Origin: Simmondsia chinensis | Lineage: Eukaryota; Streptophyta; Magnoliopsida; Caryophyllales; Simmondsiaceae | Assembly: GCA_018398585.1 (NCBI GenBank) | Contig: JAGTTD010000011.1 | Location: 16,607,346-16,671,345, forward strand | DNA: 64,000 nt | Direction: 5' to 3' | Shown here: positions 43,678 to 55,600 of the stretch, one piece after another | Layout of the letters: every line of letters begins with the position of its first letter | Position numbering within the stretch: the first letter of the stretch is position 1 | Translations under genes and position numbers: made by a program | The notes under the pieces: generated by a model | The model's database searches: none | The model's input: the letters and a program-made list of their open reading frames with translations, nothing else | Told to the model about the DNA's origin: nothing

Positions 43678-43755
43678 GAATTCGGGGATGAATTCTCTCC
43701 AGGCCGGAGAGGATGATGCAGCTTTATTTCACTTGCCTATTACAGTCTTCCCTTT

Positions 43756-45832
43756 TTGATGGAATACCAGCGGAATTTTTTGGCAGCCTCGGCTTCAGAG
43801 GTTCGAACCGAGGGAAGCTCGTCTCCCGAGACTGGGGGTATAGCTGCAGTGTTGCTATGTCGGCGTTCTTTGAGCGAAAGTGTACACTTACGGCTTATGT
43901 TTTCGGAGATTGCCCGAATTCGTCCGTTATGGACATTTGTGTTGAGTGTTTTAGGTGAGAGCGGTGTCTCTAAGATTTTCTCTGAGTACTACTTCCCGGA
44001 AGATTACGAGGTGTGGGGTCCTTGACCAGACGATTATCCATTGTTCCCTCCGAAAGCGAGTTGTTTTTGTATTTCTATAGATTCTTTAGAGGCGGGGGTC
44101 CGTTTTCCCCTGCCTCTCTTAGTGGAAGAATTTCTTATTCGTTGTAATGTGTGCCCGGGGAAAATTACCCCTGACAGGTTTAGGAACGTGTACGGCTTTT
44201 TGCTTACGTGTTAAGTAAAGGGCTTTATTCCTTCCTCGCGGGTTTTTGACATTCTTTTTAGGATTAGGTATTCTAGGCGCATGGCCGGTTTTAAGAGTTG
44301 GAGGGGGTTCGCCCTTGTGGGGAATACCCCCACTAACGCAAGGAATTGGGAGTGCAAGTTCATTTGGATTAAGCCTCCCATAGCCCCATCATTCTTGATG
44401 ACGTGGGGTGTGCTGCAACGTCCGCACCAGGTGAAGGGGGCCCTCCTAACTTCCCATGAAAACCCGATTGTCTGTTATTTTGACAAAGGCTCCGTAGGCG
44501 AGCAACTTTTAGCTTTGAAGGAGCTATTCGAGCAGGAAATAATGCTTGTTAAGGCTGGACTTTCTCAAATGCCTTTCACAGGTATACGGTTGTCTGCCAT
44601 GGCGTCGTGTTTCGATTCCGCTTGTTACTTACTTTTTTACATATCTTATGTATGTTTCGATCATGTTATTTCGACTTTTGATATTATGATGGCTTAGTTA
44701 TCGCCTTTGGCATTTTATACTAACCTTTCCCTTGTATCTTTTTTGGTGAATGAACTGCTGAGTGTTGATATGGATAGCATGTTTTCTCCGCTACCTCCTT
44801 CCAAGGAGCCGAGTCCCCTGCCGGTTATGGGTGTGCTCGCTTTGTTGGTAGTGTCGTTATTGTATCTACCTCGAGGATTAGGGAAGTTGGCATTGAGTGG
44901 TTTGTCCACTTGTTGCGCAGCTAAGTGACCTCGTGTGCATCGCGAGAAGGAAGTTCCGGACTCCGTTGATGGGGAGCTGGTGTTGGAGTCCATCCTTTCG
45001 GTGGACGTGAGTGTGGCCACGAGGGGACCTCTTGGTCCTTACAAGACTGCGGTGATGATAGCGGCTATCGAGGTCACGGGGTATTTCCGGCACGCGGGTT
45101 ATGGAGCTTATGCCTCCTTCCTCTGGAGGCTCGGGAGTGTATTTCCCTAAGGCTAGGCGCCCCGTTGGAGCCTTCCTTGATTTGGAGGAGTCATTGTCTC
45201 CTTTGATTCCTAGAGGGACGACGGCAGTGATTCCGAGCCCGTCGTTTGGTGCGGTAGTCTTTGAGCCGAACGTACCGGGCACCGGGAGAGCTGCCTCTAT
45301 GACGGTTATTCCCGGTGCCGCTCATCTGGGTGATGCGGAAATGGGTTGGGAGACGTGCTCACGGCTCCTTTCGCCCACTGACATAGCGTGTTTGATAGAG
45401 GTGACCTTTGAGGATGCACTGGCTCTTCTATCTTAGGTTACTTACTGCATTTTTATCGTTCTTTTGTGCTTACTTTGAGTCACCTTTTTCCCTGCTTTAT
45501 CCTTAACTCACTTTCATTCCTGTCAGCTTGTCGTGTGGTCTATGTTGGGTACCTCAAGCTGGAGGCGGAGCGAGGGAGAAATCAAGGAGCTTCGTTTGGC
45601 CAACTTGGCATTACAGGCCCATGTTGCGGCGCAGGGTTCTCGAATTTGGGAGCTGGAGCTTCGTGTGTGGGAGTAGGATGCGGTTATCTCTCGCTTTTCT
45701 GATCAAGTCACCCAAGCGGTGACCGAGTACAAGAACGGTCCAGGGTTCCGGGACCATTCGAAGACCTGCCCTGCCTCTCCTTCTCAGTACGATCCTGTTC
45801 CGCTGTCGTTTTTGGCAGGGGTGGCGGATTAG
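43756..45832 (+). pseudogene. 'Putative gypsy type transposon' (Transposase_28-like) ORF, antisense in Tat-like element
   Basis: Broken plus-strand gene opposite to gag. The first frame (43756-44025) starts MMEYQRNFLAASASEV. From about 44070 the family region is clear: SLEAGVRFPLPLLVEEFLIR, PGKITPDRFRNVYGFLLTC, SRVFDILFRIRYS, GFKSWRGFALVG and NWECKFIWIK. This matches the pattern LRFPLhxF-x-LhxxYxLxPxQLxPNxWRhL...WKxRFFhV of the plant domain called putative gypsy-type transposon (Pfam Transposase_28). The middle part is shifted (44761-45436). The end (about 45565-45832) gives a coiled coil (EIKELRLANLALQAHVAAQG, RFSDQVTQAVTEYK) as in relatives. Function unknown. Stops at 44026, near 44212 and at 45676 show it is dead. 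Such ORFs lie antisense near the 3' LTR in some Tat elements. Confidence 0.65.
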
Positions 45833-46169
45833 GCTAGTTTTTCAAGCACTTGGTTGTAATTTTGCTTTTTTTGTCCCGCCCATATATTTGACGGTCTTTT
45901 TGATATGGGATGAATGGTCATGCTCAAGTTGTCTTGAATAATGTAATGACCATCCGCCTTTTTGTTCTTCTTTCGGCTTCTTACTTGTTTTTTTTTTAAT
46001 TTGTACAGGTACTTGCCGTGCTTCATAGAGGCTTGTGACTTGCGTTGAATCTTTTGTTGTTTCGAGAAGGGTGTGTGGCTCAGCCTCTCGCCCACCTTGG
46101 TCGGCTTGCGTGTCTTTTCCGCTTCGAGCGGGCTCCTGTTTTCGAGCATGGGTGAGTTTCCTGTCAAAA
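45833..46169. other. Non-coding region after the antisense ORF
   Basis: T-rich stretch followed by CGCC- and CGAG-containing sequence leading into the tandem array. No supported coding region; probably the 3' part of the antisense transcription unit. Confidence 0.4.
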
Positions 46170-47149
46170 ACAGGATAGCTTGTCGTGGGCGGACCTGCGA
46201 GCTTCATACCTGTCGTAGACAGATCTACGGATTAAGGGTCTGTCGCCGCGGACGGATCCACGAACTTTAGCCTGCAGTAGATGGATCTACGGACTTAGGG
46301 TCTGTCGCTGCGGACGGACCCACAGACTTTAGCCTACTGTAGACGGATCAATGGACTTAGGGTCTGTCGCAGCAGAAAGATCCACGAACTTTAGCCTGAC
46401 ATAGACGGATCTACGGACTTATGGTATGTTTGCCGCGGACGGATCCATGAAATTGAGCCTGCCGTAGACAAATCCACGAACTTAGGGTCTGTTGCTGTGG
46501 ACGGAGCCACAGACTTACGTTCTGGCATGTCCCTTGGCCAGAAGAGGACTTACGAGGTCAAGTGCATCACCCAGCCTGAAGAGGGCTTATGGGATCATCG
46601 TTTGTCACGGACGGATCTACGGGCTTACGTTCTAGGTGCATCCCTCGGCCTGGGGAAGGACTTACGAAGTAAGTCTGCCACCCGGCCTGAAGAGGGCTTA
46701 TGGGGTTATCGTTTGCCGCAAACGGATCTACGGACTTTAACCTGCTGTGGACGGATCCATGGACTTACGCTCCTGCGCGTCCCTCGGCCTAAAGAGGACT
46801 TTCGAGGTCAAGCGCATCACCCAGCCTGAAGAGGGCTTATGGGGTCATCATTTGCCGCAGACGTATATACGGACTTTAACCTGCTGTGGATGGATCCACG
46901 GACTTACGTTTTGGAGCGTCCCTTGTCCTGAAGAGGACTTACGAGGTTAAGCGCATCTCCGGCCCGAAAAGGGCTTATGGTGTTATCGTTTGCCGCAGAC
47001 GGATCTACGGACTTTAACCTGCCTTGGACGGATCCACGAACTTATGTTCTGGCGCGTCGCTCAGCCTAAAGAGGACTTACGAGGTTAAGCGCATCACTCG
47101 GCCTGCAGAGGGCTTCTAGGATTATCGCTTGCCGCAGACGGATCTACGG
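46170..47149. repeat. Tandem array based on CGGATCYACGGAC, left part
   Basis: 46170-46500 is a ~60-base unit made of two ~30-base halves (GACGGATCYACGGACTT and a TTAGCCTG/TAGGGTCTG spacer). 46500-47149 is a longer ~140-base unit adding CGCGTCCCTCGGCCTGAAGAGG and AGAGGGCTTATGG words. It is interrupted by the Copia element and continues at 59334. It occupies the place of pol in the Tat-like element. Confidence 0.85.
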
Positions 47150-47154
47150 GCTTT
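47150..47154. repeat. Target duplication GCTTT (left) of the Copia element
   Basis: GCTTT precedes the LTR start at 47155 and follows the right LTR at 59329-59333. Confidence 0.8.
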
Positions 47155-48648
47155 TGTTAGGAACAATGTCCTGAAATCCTGATTTATTCAGGATATATTA
47201 TTTTAATTAATGAATAAAATTGAAGTCCCAGTCGTTTCCTATTTAAATTTGTGTAAGCGAGCATTTATACTGCATGTGATTTTCTTGAGACATCCATGAG
47301 ATGGGTGTTGTCCTTAGACTGCAATTTACATGTTTGTTCTAAGTGGTTTATGAGACTAAACCATAGATAGACTTGCAACAAGTGGTATGGATTGTTGTTT
47401 GAAAGGCTCGTAGTCGAAGACATGTTTGGACCACTTGTATCCTAAGACTATAACTTGACACTTTAGATGACTTCTGGTCATGTGGATGGAGATCCAAAAG
47501 TTTTATGTTAGTGTGTTTAATAAGATTGACACAATGAGTTAGACCATATGGGTTACTTATTTCTAGACTACTATCGGAGATGGATGATTAACGCTGTACT
47601 GTTTGAATGAGGACTCTAAATCCTGAGGGTATTCTGGACTTGTTCATGGAGCGTTAGTTACTTTGGTGTATTATAAGTAAGGTTTAAACGCATGACTGAA
47701 TTCTCACATACATTGGGTAGCGGTGTGAAGTGTGACAAGGATCAGGTATTCAATAAGGAATATCCAGTCTCTTATGAGATACAAATGTCCCCTTAGTTGA
47801 TTCGCGAATATTTAAATAGTTCGGAAACTTTGGCCAAGGTATTCCAAGTGTTTGACATTTGGAATTTATACTATGAATATGTTCAAGTACAAATGAATTA
47901 TTCAGTGTAGGAAAAATCGGTAAATAATGGCGAAACTGTGAGAAGGATAATAGTAATGGTTATATTTATCTTTTGTCATGGACATCTAGTGGAGGGTTGT
48001 TGTCATCAATACAGTCTATTAGGGAGATATCGAATAAATGGTTTAAGTCCAGAGTACAATGAGATTAATTTGGTAGAATTAAGTCTCATTAAATGGTGAA
48101 TAAATTATTTCATGAGATGCTTAATTTAACCCGTTTGGAGCTAGATTTAATTTGTCCCTGAGGTCCCTGTGCAAGCCTTTATATTCATTGCCATCGGAAA
48201 AATATTAAAGAATTCTTGAGATGAATTATTTATCAATGAGATGGGTAAATTAATTTTGCCAAACATTATTCATGAGATGAATAAAAATTAAAAATTATAT
48301 AATAAAATAATTTTTAAAAATTAAAATTCATAAGATGAATTTTTGCATGTGGAAAACAAAGCAAAAAAAAAAAAAAAAAAAAAAAAAAGGATAGAGAAAA
48401 AAAGAAAAATCGGGTTAGGATCCGCGTATTCTCGGATGGGCCAACCAGCACGCGACACGTGTCACACGCTGAATGGTCCTAGTGTGGTCCACGTGCACGG
48501 GCGAGGACCAATGGGGCACTACCATGTGTCACGCGTTTCGAATTGGAAATTGACGCGGTTTTGACCAGGAGAAAAAATGCGTCGTTTTATTTTGTTTTCG
48601 AACGATACGCTGAGTTTCGCTTGTTAACTGGCCAATCCACATCGATGA

Positions 48649-49055
48649 TGATACGAGGATCTTAATTTCCAAATCCAAATAAGTAACCTGGAGTTAGAGT
48701 ATAAGGGAGAAGAAGAAATAGATAGAATTAAAGGGAGAAGAAGATAGAGAAGGAAAAGATTTCATTAATTTCCTTGATTATCCCTAACTTAACACATCTT
48801 TAAGTATATATAGTATGGAAATTAAATCAGAAATTTGGATTAAAGAAAAAGCAGCAAAAATATAGAAAAATACGCGAAATTAACATAAAAATCGAATCGG
48901 CCTGCGGCATGTGCCTAGCACGTGGTATAACCAGCCCAGCCAAGCATGTGCCTCATGCGTGACCTGCTCTTCCTCCTGCCAAGAACCTACCAACTGAATC
49001 TTCAACTCGATTGTTCCAATTGAACCCAATACTGACCTTCTTCCTTGTAGCAACA
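48649..49055 (-). repeat. Nested gypsy, left LTR (3' LTR in element sense)
   Basis: 407 bases, direct repeat of 51587-51994, with few differences by eye. Confidence 0.88.
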
Positions 49056-49069
49056 CCTTCCCCCTTAAA

Positions 49070-49093
49070 TTCACCCTTGTCCTCAAGGGTGAA
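49070..49093 (-). promoter_or_regulatory. Hairpin upstream of the polypurine tract (nested gypsy)
   Basis: Perfect 10-bp stem: TTCACCCTTG (49070-49079) with CAAGGGTGAA (49084-49093). The loop is AGGA in element sense. It lies directly upstream of the TTAAGGGGGAAGG tract. Same design as 6021-6040 with a different stem sequence. Confidence 0.6.
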
Positions 49094-50220
49094 AGTTACA
49101 CTTATGTCTTCAGGGATATAAACAATTGTAGTAGGGGTGGTACCAAGATTATAATAGGTGTCTGGTAGTCTACCACTGTCAAACCAAACTAGCCAAGCTC
49201 TAATGCCTTGCTTGACCCTTAGGATCATCTTGTTGTAGCAACCAAAGCAGCTCCACCGCAATGTCTTGCAACTAAAACTCACTGAGGACCAATAATTTTG
49301 CAGTTGCATCAATGGATCTTCAGTCTTCAAACTGAGACTGTATAGCTCAAGGTTCTTGGACCATGCAATACTTCTTCTAACATTAGATGGAACCAACTGA
49401 TATATCAGGGTCCATTATTCCAGGTGCCTCTTACTACATATCCAAATTTGTGCACTCACATGTATTTTCTAGCGCATCTTGTTTGTTGTTTTCATTCCAG
49501 ATGTGAGCTGGTCGTGATTTCCTTGATATGGTTGCCATTAATTCTTCATATAAATTGCTTCCCACAAGAAAATCCAGTCCAATTAAACACCAAGGGGCAT
49601 ATATTTGAAAATGAGTTACCCCTCTTGCAAGATGGATTGATGTTTTCCTTTTGCAAATAACCAATACTCCAAAATCTACTGCTAGCATTGTCCTCAAATT
49701 TATTGTTGGTCTTGCAGCTGTCCTGGTGATCTGATCTGCAGAGTTTTCATGCCAAAAGCCTTGAACACCTTGCACTTTCCAAGTTTGATGAGGCACTAAG
49801 ACATTGCCCACGCCACTAGTCTTAACTATTTGATTTAACATTGCTTCTTCTGCTTCCAGATACACCAAACCCTATTGTTTGTTGCAGCAAGCTGATCTTT
49901 TTGAACAAAACACCTTGATACTTGCATTCCAATTGATCAATCACCATCCCAACTTCCTTATATGCCCTCCACAGTCGAGCTTCTATTTCTCTAGACCTAA
50001 ACTTATGTTGTTGTTTCCCTTGTAGTTTTGACTTTATCGAATCCAGGTTCTCATTGGGTAGCACAACTTCAGGAGGTCGCACTTTGTGAAACATCCTTGT
50101 AGTATGTTCCACATCCTTAGAGTTCTTATGATATTTTTCCATTATCTGCACTTCTTTAGGTGTAATTTGCATTGATCCTACAACCAGAATTAGCATAACA
50201 ATGCTTTGAAATGTAACAAG
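49094..50220 (-). pseudogene. Unrecognised downstream frames of the nested gypsy
   Basis: Minus-strand open stretches (50196-49822, 49868-49434, 49396-48953) follow one another in different frames. Examples: SKLQGKQQHKFRSREIEARL, WLIGLDFLVG-like CLIGLDFLVGSNLYEELMA and SVTFTLEDKGEFKGEG, the last running through the hairpin. No RT, RNase H or integrase motif seen. Position equals that of pol, but the content is anonymous, as in the pol-less tandem element at 28-37 kb. Confidence 0.35.
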
Positions 50221-51434
50221 TCATGCCATGACTCTAGGAGTCCCGCACTCTGGTGTGATATCTGCTTCATTAAACGCAGCAACTTTATCATCTCTAAAAC
50301 CATTAATATCAAATGCATTTATCTCCTTAACCTGATCCATTTCCTGCAGGAAGTTCAGCTTGTCATGTAGTTGCATTGATTGAAGTTTTATCTCAATTGC
50401 TTGGCTTGCATTTGGGTCCTGTTCTTGTTCATTTCTCAACTGCAACGTTGAGGGTAGTAGCTCAGCCTCTCTATTTAGTTGAAATGGTGCTAAATCAGCT
50501 GCAATTTGCTCCTCTAATATTGCTTGATTGGGCTTGTAACTACTGATTTGCTTACCCTCGATCTGACATGGATCCTTGTCCTTACATCTATGTCCCACCT
50601 CAACATTTTCTTTAAAACACTACATAGATCCTTAGCATCAATCACTTACAACTCAACTCTAGCAAGGATGCCTTTAGGCCTCAATGAGTTCGAAGCACTA
50701 GGGGCTTCGTATGTTGGTTGGGAATTTGATAATGTGTAAGGATTGATGGTGTTCTTTTGGGTATTGGGTGATGGGAGAAGAGAGAGCTTTGAGTTATTGA
50801 GTTGTTTAGCTAAGGCCTCAATCTTAGCTTCAGAAAATTTAGCTAAACACAAAGCGTGGTAGAGAATTGAGGGTTGCATTGATCTAACTTCCAATGCAAT
50901 ATCTTCCCTCAAACCTTCTATGAAATAGCTAATGAGTCGGGGCTCATTCAAGTTGGTTTTAGCTGCGATAGCATCGAATTTATTTTGATATTCTCTAACC
51001 AATCCATTTTGTCTCAATTTTATTTACTCAAACATAGGTTCCTCGTGTCCAACCCCAAAGCTTACCCTAAGGGCATTCACATACTCATTCGAATCCGGGT
51101 TATTCATAATTCCCCTAATTTTCATGAAAATTTGGTGCTATTGGAGAGCCAACCCTCTCATGTGGTTAGAAGCCAATCTAACCCTATCTATTCGAGGGGT
51201 TTGATTAATAAGGAAGGATTGCTCGCACCCATGCAACCAATTACTCACATCATTTCCATAAAACAAGGGAAATTGAACTTTGCTCACCCTAGTAGAGTAG
51301 AGGGTGCTACCATCCATGGAACTCATCATCGGATCATCAATTTCAGGTTCACTTTGCTGCAAAATTGCTCCAATTCCTCTATTCTTTCTGCCGATCGTTG
51401 CTATCCTCATCCAATCAAGCTTATACTCCATCAC
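50221..51434 (-). pseudogene. Gag of the nested gypsy
   Basis: Minus-strand frames from 51434: MMEYKLDWMRIATIGRKNRG, then VQFPLFYGNDVSNWLHGCEQ and RVRLASNHMRGLALQ. This is the standard gypsy gag pattern (F-x-G-x-[DN]-x-x-x-W, then L-x-G-x-A). It continues from 51017 in another frame with LVREYQNKFDAIAAKTNLNE and ISYFIEGLREDIALEVRSMQ (the usual Y-x-x-x-F and F-x-x-GL-x-x-x-I motifs). At 50598 GHRCKDKD is the end of a zinc knuckle. Frameshifts near 51130 and 50630 break it. Confidence 0.75.
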
Positions 51435-51586
51435 CGCAGCCTTACAATCACAAATACAACCCTCCTTGAACTGATTGAATAAACCCTTCTTTGATCAGAC
51501 CCTCCTCAATCTTAGTTCGAATACACTTGTTGCCTTGGAACTCACTTTTGATCCCACAGTCAACAGGATCAAACCTCTGATACCAG

Positions 51587-51994
51587 TGATACAGGGATCT
51601 TAATTCCCACATCCAAATAAGTAACCAAGAGTTAGAGTATGAGGGAGTAGAAAAAATAGATAGAATTAGAGGGAGAAGAAGAAGATAGCGACGGAGAAGA
51701 TTTCATTAATTTCTTTGATGATCCCTAACTTAACACATTTTTAACTATATATCGTATGGAAATTAAATAGGAAATCTAGATTAAAGAAAAAAGCGGCAAC
51801 AATATAGAAAAATGTGCTAAATTAACATTAAAATCAAATCGGACTGCGACATGTGCCCAACACGTGCTATAACCACCCCAGCCAAGCATGTGCCACAAGC
51901 GTGACCTGCTCTCCTTCCTGCCAAGAACCTACCAACTGAATCTTGAACTCGACAGTTCCAATTGAACCCGATACTGACCTTTTTCCCCATAACA
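51587..51994 (-). repeat. Nested gypsy, right LTR (5' LTR in element sense)
   Basis: 408 bases ending CCCCATAACA, followed by the GATGA duplication at 51995-51999. The primer site lies just to its left on the minus strand. Confidence 0.88.
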
Positions 51995-52767
51995 GATGAA
52001 TATGCTATTTTTCGCTCCGGTAGCCTACTGTAAATAGGGATACATACTCCAAGGGTTTGGCATTCAATTGAAACAAATAGTTTTGGATGTCTGAAATTGT
52101 TTCAGAGATCTAATTGGAGAGAAAAATTTCAGTTACAATTTTTTCTTTCCTAGTTTAATATTTTTCGAAGCCCACCCTCCAGGCAGTACGAGGTCATTGA
52201 GTAGAGGATCATGGGGTCTCGATTTTGGTATTCTATTATGGGAGCAATTCCAGGTGTAGTCTTCTTTCCTTTTTCTTTTAGTTTCGCTATTTTATTTATT
52301 TACAGTATTCATTATTATGCTTGTTTACGTTTATGTATTGTTACGAATGTATTAGAGTAAAAGGCCTGTAGATCTAAATTAAGAATTTAGATCTGTAGAT
52401 TTAAATTATGAATTTAAATCTGTAGATTTAAAATTAGGGATTTTTAATCAACCCAGGTTTAGAATTATGAATTCTAAACCCCTTCCGCTGCGTAAACTCT
52501 AAGAAAGTAGGGAGAATTTTTGAAGTTTGTCCCAATAACCGGTATTAGGGCAAAGAGTTTATAGAGATAAACCTATTCTCCAGAACTCTTGTACGTGAGG
52601 TGTCACGAAGCGTGACTCTCCGACCGAGGGCTTAGGAAGAGAGAAGAGTCTCGTACTCTAAGTGCTCTAATAGGTGCCTATTGCTGTGACCATAGTTGAG
52701 AACTATGAACCAAATAGGCGGCATCAGAGTTTAATTTTTCAACAAAATTCATGTTTTTTATCAACAA

Positions 52768-52780
52768 TTGGTATCAGAGC
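52768..52780 (+). other. Primer-binding site of the Copia element
   Basis: TTGGTATCAGAGC one base after the left LTR; initiator tRNA-Met type, usual for plant Copia elements. Confidence 0.85.
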
Positions 52781-54739
52781 TAGCCTCTGATTACTTTCAT
52801 AATATACATAAAAGATATAATAAAATCTAAATAAATAGATTTGTAATTTAATAGAATAGAGATTTTATTAAAGAAGAAAAAAACTTGTTTGAATTAGTGA
52901 TTCAAATTGTTTAAATCATTAATGTAATTAATTGTTAATTAATTGTTTTAAAATAACGATTCAAATTGTTTAAATTGACTAAAGATTTAATAGTTAACTA
53001 GATTATTTAAAGTACCTATTTAAAAATTTTAAATTGGCTAAAAGATTTAGTAGTTAACCAGGTTATTTAAAGTATCGATTTAAATTATTTAAATTGGTTA
53101 AAAGATTAATAGTTAACCAGGTTGTTTACAGTAATGATTCAAATTATTTAAATCGTTAATGAATTAGTCGTTAAGTTGGAACAACCCATAAATTTGCGAT
53201 TATGTTATTCGTATGATGGGATTGTACGTTCTTAGTCATGATTTACGAAATCAGAAAAAATTGATCTAATAAGATTGGATTCAAATATTTTTAACAATAA
53301 TGGATAAAATTGGTCTAATGAGATTAGATTCAATTAATTTTTTCAAAATTGGATAAAGTTGATCTAATTAGATTAGATAATATTAATTTTACGAAATCAG
53401 ATAAAATTAATCTAATAAGATTAGATTTAATTATTTACTTTAAATTGAATTATTTTAATTTAAAATTTAATTAAAAAATATTTGTTAGCAGATGCTGATG
53501 TCATGCTGACGTCAGCGCTGAGGTCAGGAATAAAAAAAAGTTTTTTTATTATTTTATTTTTGGGATGTGTAGATGTCAGTACTGAATTACATAATAATTA
53601 TAAATTAATTATTTTATTAGTTAATTTTCATTTAAATTGAGATTCTAAATTAGATTATAAGATAATTTAAGTTGTGAATCAGTATTATTTTTAGTAAAAG
53701 TTATTTTAAATTATTTTAGAATAAGATTTTGAAATAGACTGTATGATACCCTAAGTTAACTTTGTTTTGAAAATGAAAGTTAAATTTTAGAAATTAAATT
53801 TTAGAATAAATTCTAAATAAGACTATTGGATAGTCTAAGCTTGTTTAATTTTAGAATGAGATTCTAAAAATCGACTATAGGATGGTCTAAGCACAAAATC
53901 GCTATTGATTTTAAGTAAAATTAATTTAATTTAATTTTGGAATTAGATTTTCAAAAGTAGATTATGTGATAATCTGAATTAGATATTGGTATTACTTTAA
54001 TTATAATTAATTAATTAATTGTATTGATAAATTTATAATGAGATTCTAAAGCAAGATTATGAGATGATTGATGTTGTAAAACATGTTTTGAATTAATTAA
54101 TTAATTAATTATGGTTAATTTTAGAATGAGATTCTAAAGGGGGTTATGAGATAATCCAGATTGTAAATGCAAGTTTATTACAAACCACTAGTTATAAAAA
54201 TCGAGCAGGAGAGTTGTTTCAATTATTGTAGCCTCACGGCTTCTATTACCAGTCTAGTAGTATAGTAGATCGATAGACCTCCTTGCGAAGGATGCCGGTT
54301 TGTAGATTATAGGGTTAGACTTCTAATAGGATAAACCAAAGTGCAAAGAAGCGATGCAACCACGCTGCCGTGGAGTATTTCGTGTATTTGTGTGGAGGTT
54401 TAGGTAATGGTTTACACTTGACTAGCATGGTGCAATAGCCTCGCCGAGAAGCTCTGTTGTGTCATGTTAGAGACCAAGGTAAAGTGGTGAGTTAATCATT
54501 TTTGGTAAGAGTTACAAGAAAATAGGTTAATTAAGAATAGCTCTCACCCGAACTAGCTTCGTGCGACCCCAATGCCGGGGAGTAGGGAGTGGGGTGTTTG
54601 GGTCATCATTGTCTGCATAACAGTACCGTTTGGTGGACATTTGACTTATTGTGTATCCTAAATTGAAAGAATATATATCACTGCATTATACATGACTCTT
54701 ATAAGATAGTTACACATTTATTTGCATTTACAGTTTTTG
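52781..54739 (+). repeat. Copia leader with three families of internal tandem repeats
   Basis: Block 1 (about 52925-53170): about four ~65-base units with AAATTGGYTAAAAGATT and GTTAACCAGGTT. Block 2 (about 53240-53430): about four ~55-60-base units with GATAAAATTGATCTAATNAGATTAGATT. Block 3 (about 53635-54170): about seven irregular units with GAGATTCTAAA followed by GACTATNNGATANTCTAA. The region is very AT-rich and non-coding, between primer site and gag. A short non-repetitive part (54190-54700) precedes gag. Confidence 0.75.
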
Positions 54740-54740
54740 A

Positions 54741-55600
54741 AATGGCTGTGACTGGTGCACTTCGCACAATTCTGAAAGATAATGCCTTAATTGGACCGAA
54801 TTACTTCACCTAGAAAATGAACCTGGACATAGTATTTATTCATAAGGTTCATAAATTTGTTCTCAGTGTAGCTCGACCTACGCTGCCCTCTAATAATTCT
54901 ACAACTGCTATTAAAGAGCATTATGAATGCATGAATAAGGCTAATGAGTTAGCCAGATACTACATTTTGGCCTCTGTGACCAATGTACTTAAGCATCAGA
55001 TGCTCGAGATGGAAACAACAGCTAAGATGATTAAACATTTAAAGGAGAAATTTGGTGGTCAAGATAGGGCAGCTAGGCAAGAGTTGATGAGGAAGCTCTT
55101 GAACATGAGGATGTCGGAGGGGTAGTCAGTTCAGGAGCACGTTATGAAAATGATGGCGTGCTTATCTGAGTTAGAGATTCTAGGTGCCAAGATTGATAGT
55201 CAGTCTCAGCAGGACATCATCATCATCTCTCTATCTAGCTCTTTCACTTAGTTAAGGCTCAACTATGTAATAAATAATAAGGATTATTCATTGCCTGAGA
55301 TGATAAAGGAGCTACAGGTAGCAGAGGGTGTTATGTGAGCCAAGGGGAGTGTCCACTTGACTCAGTTATCAAGGGCTAGTGGGAGCAAGCTCAACAAGGG
55401 ATTGACTGGAAAGAAAGGCAAAGGCAAGGTTGCTAATGTAGCAACTAATCCTAACAAAAGGCCAGCAAAATGAAAGTGTTACTTTTGTGAAAAGATGGGC
55501 CACTGGAAGAGAAACTGTGTAAAGCACATGGATATTCTTCCTACAAAGACAGCTAAGCCATCTGGTAAAGATATGTTGATATCTCACTGATTTGAGTCTT
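54741..55600 (+). pseudogene. Copia gag with zinc knuckle
   Basis: The ATG at 54741 gives MAVTGALRTILKDNALIGPN, then a stop where Trp is expected (54812-54814), then NLDIVFIHKVHKFVL and ASVTNVLKHQMLEMETTAKM, followed by LKEKFGGQDRAARQELMRKL. This is the standard Copia Gag core. Further stops at 55123 and near 55249. A zinc knuckle C-Y-F-C-E-K-M-G-H-W-K-R-N-C (C-X2-C-X4-H-X4-C) lies at about 55479-55520. It packages element RNA in virus-like particles when intact. Confidence 0.82.

Larger units (their letters stand above)
40035..43720. mobile_element. Rearranged Ty3/gypsy element with inverted LTRs
   Basis: A minus-oriented LTR (40035-40561), 0.7 kb of unrelated DNA, then a plus-oriented LTR (41279-41817) with primer site TGGTATCAGAGC at 41820-41831. 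Then a reduced gag remnant and protease-like frame (41848-43158), and two polypurine-type ends (43186-43222 and 43678-43713). The 3' LTR is missing apart from TGATGCAGC at 43713-43721. Both LTRs abut TA microsatellites. The structure points to an inversion, or to two insertions in opposite sense, plus deletion of most of gag and all of pol. Confidence 0.65.
48649..51994 (-). mobile_element. Small Ty3/gypsy element, gag-only, nested in the Copia LTR
   Basis: LTRs 48649-49055 (407 bases) and 51587-51994 (408 bases), starting TGATACRRGGATCTTAATT and ending in CAACA/TAACA. Target duplication GATGA at 48644-48648 and 51995-51999. On the minus strand the primer site TGGTATCAGAGG (51574-51585) and a polypurine tract TTAAGGGGGAAGG near the left LTR fix the orientation. 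Gag is present (51434-50221). The remainder to 48953 encodes no recognised pol domain, so it is another non-autonomous element. Confidence 0.88.
47155..52766 (+). repeat. Copia left LTR, split by a nested gypsy
   Basis: The LTR proper is 47155-48648 plus 52000-52766 (about 2261 bases), against 2233 for the right LTR. It begins with a hairpin (ATCCTGA...TCAGGAT) within the first 45 bases. A 26-base A run (about 48363-48388) stands where the right LTR has a GA microsatellite (58317-58345). Confidence 0.85.
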
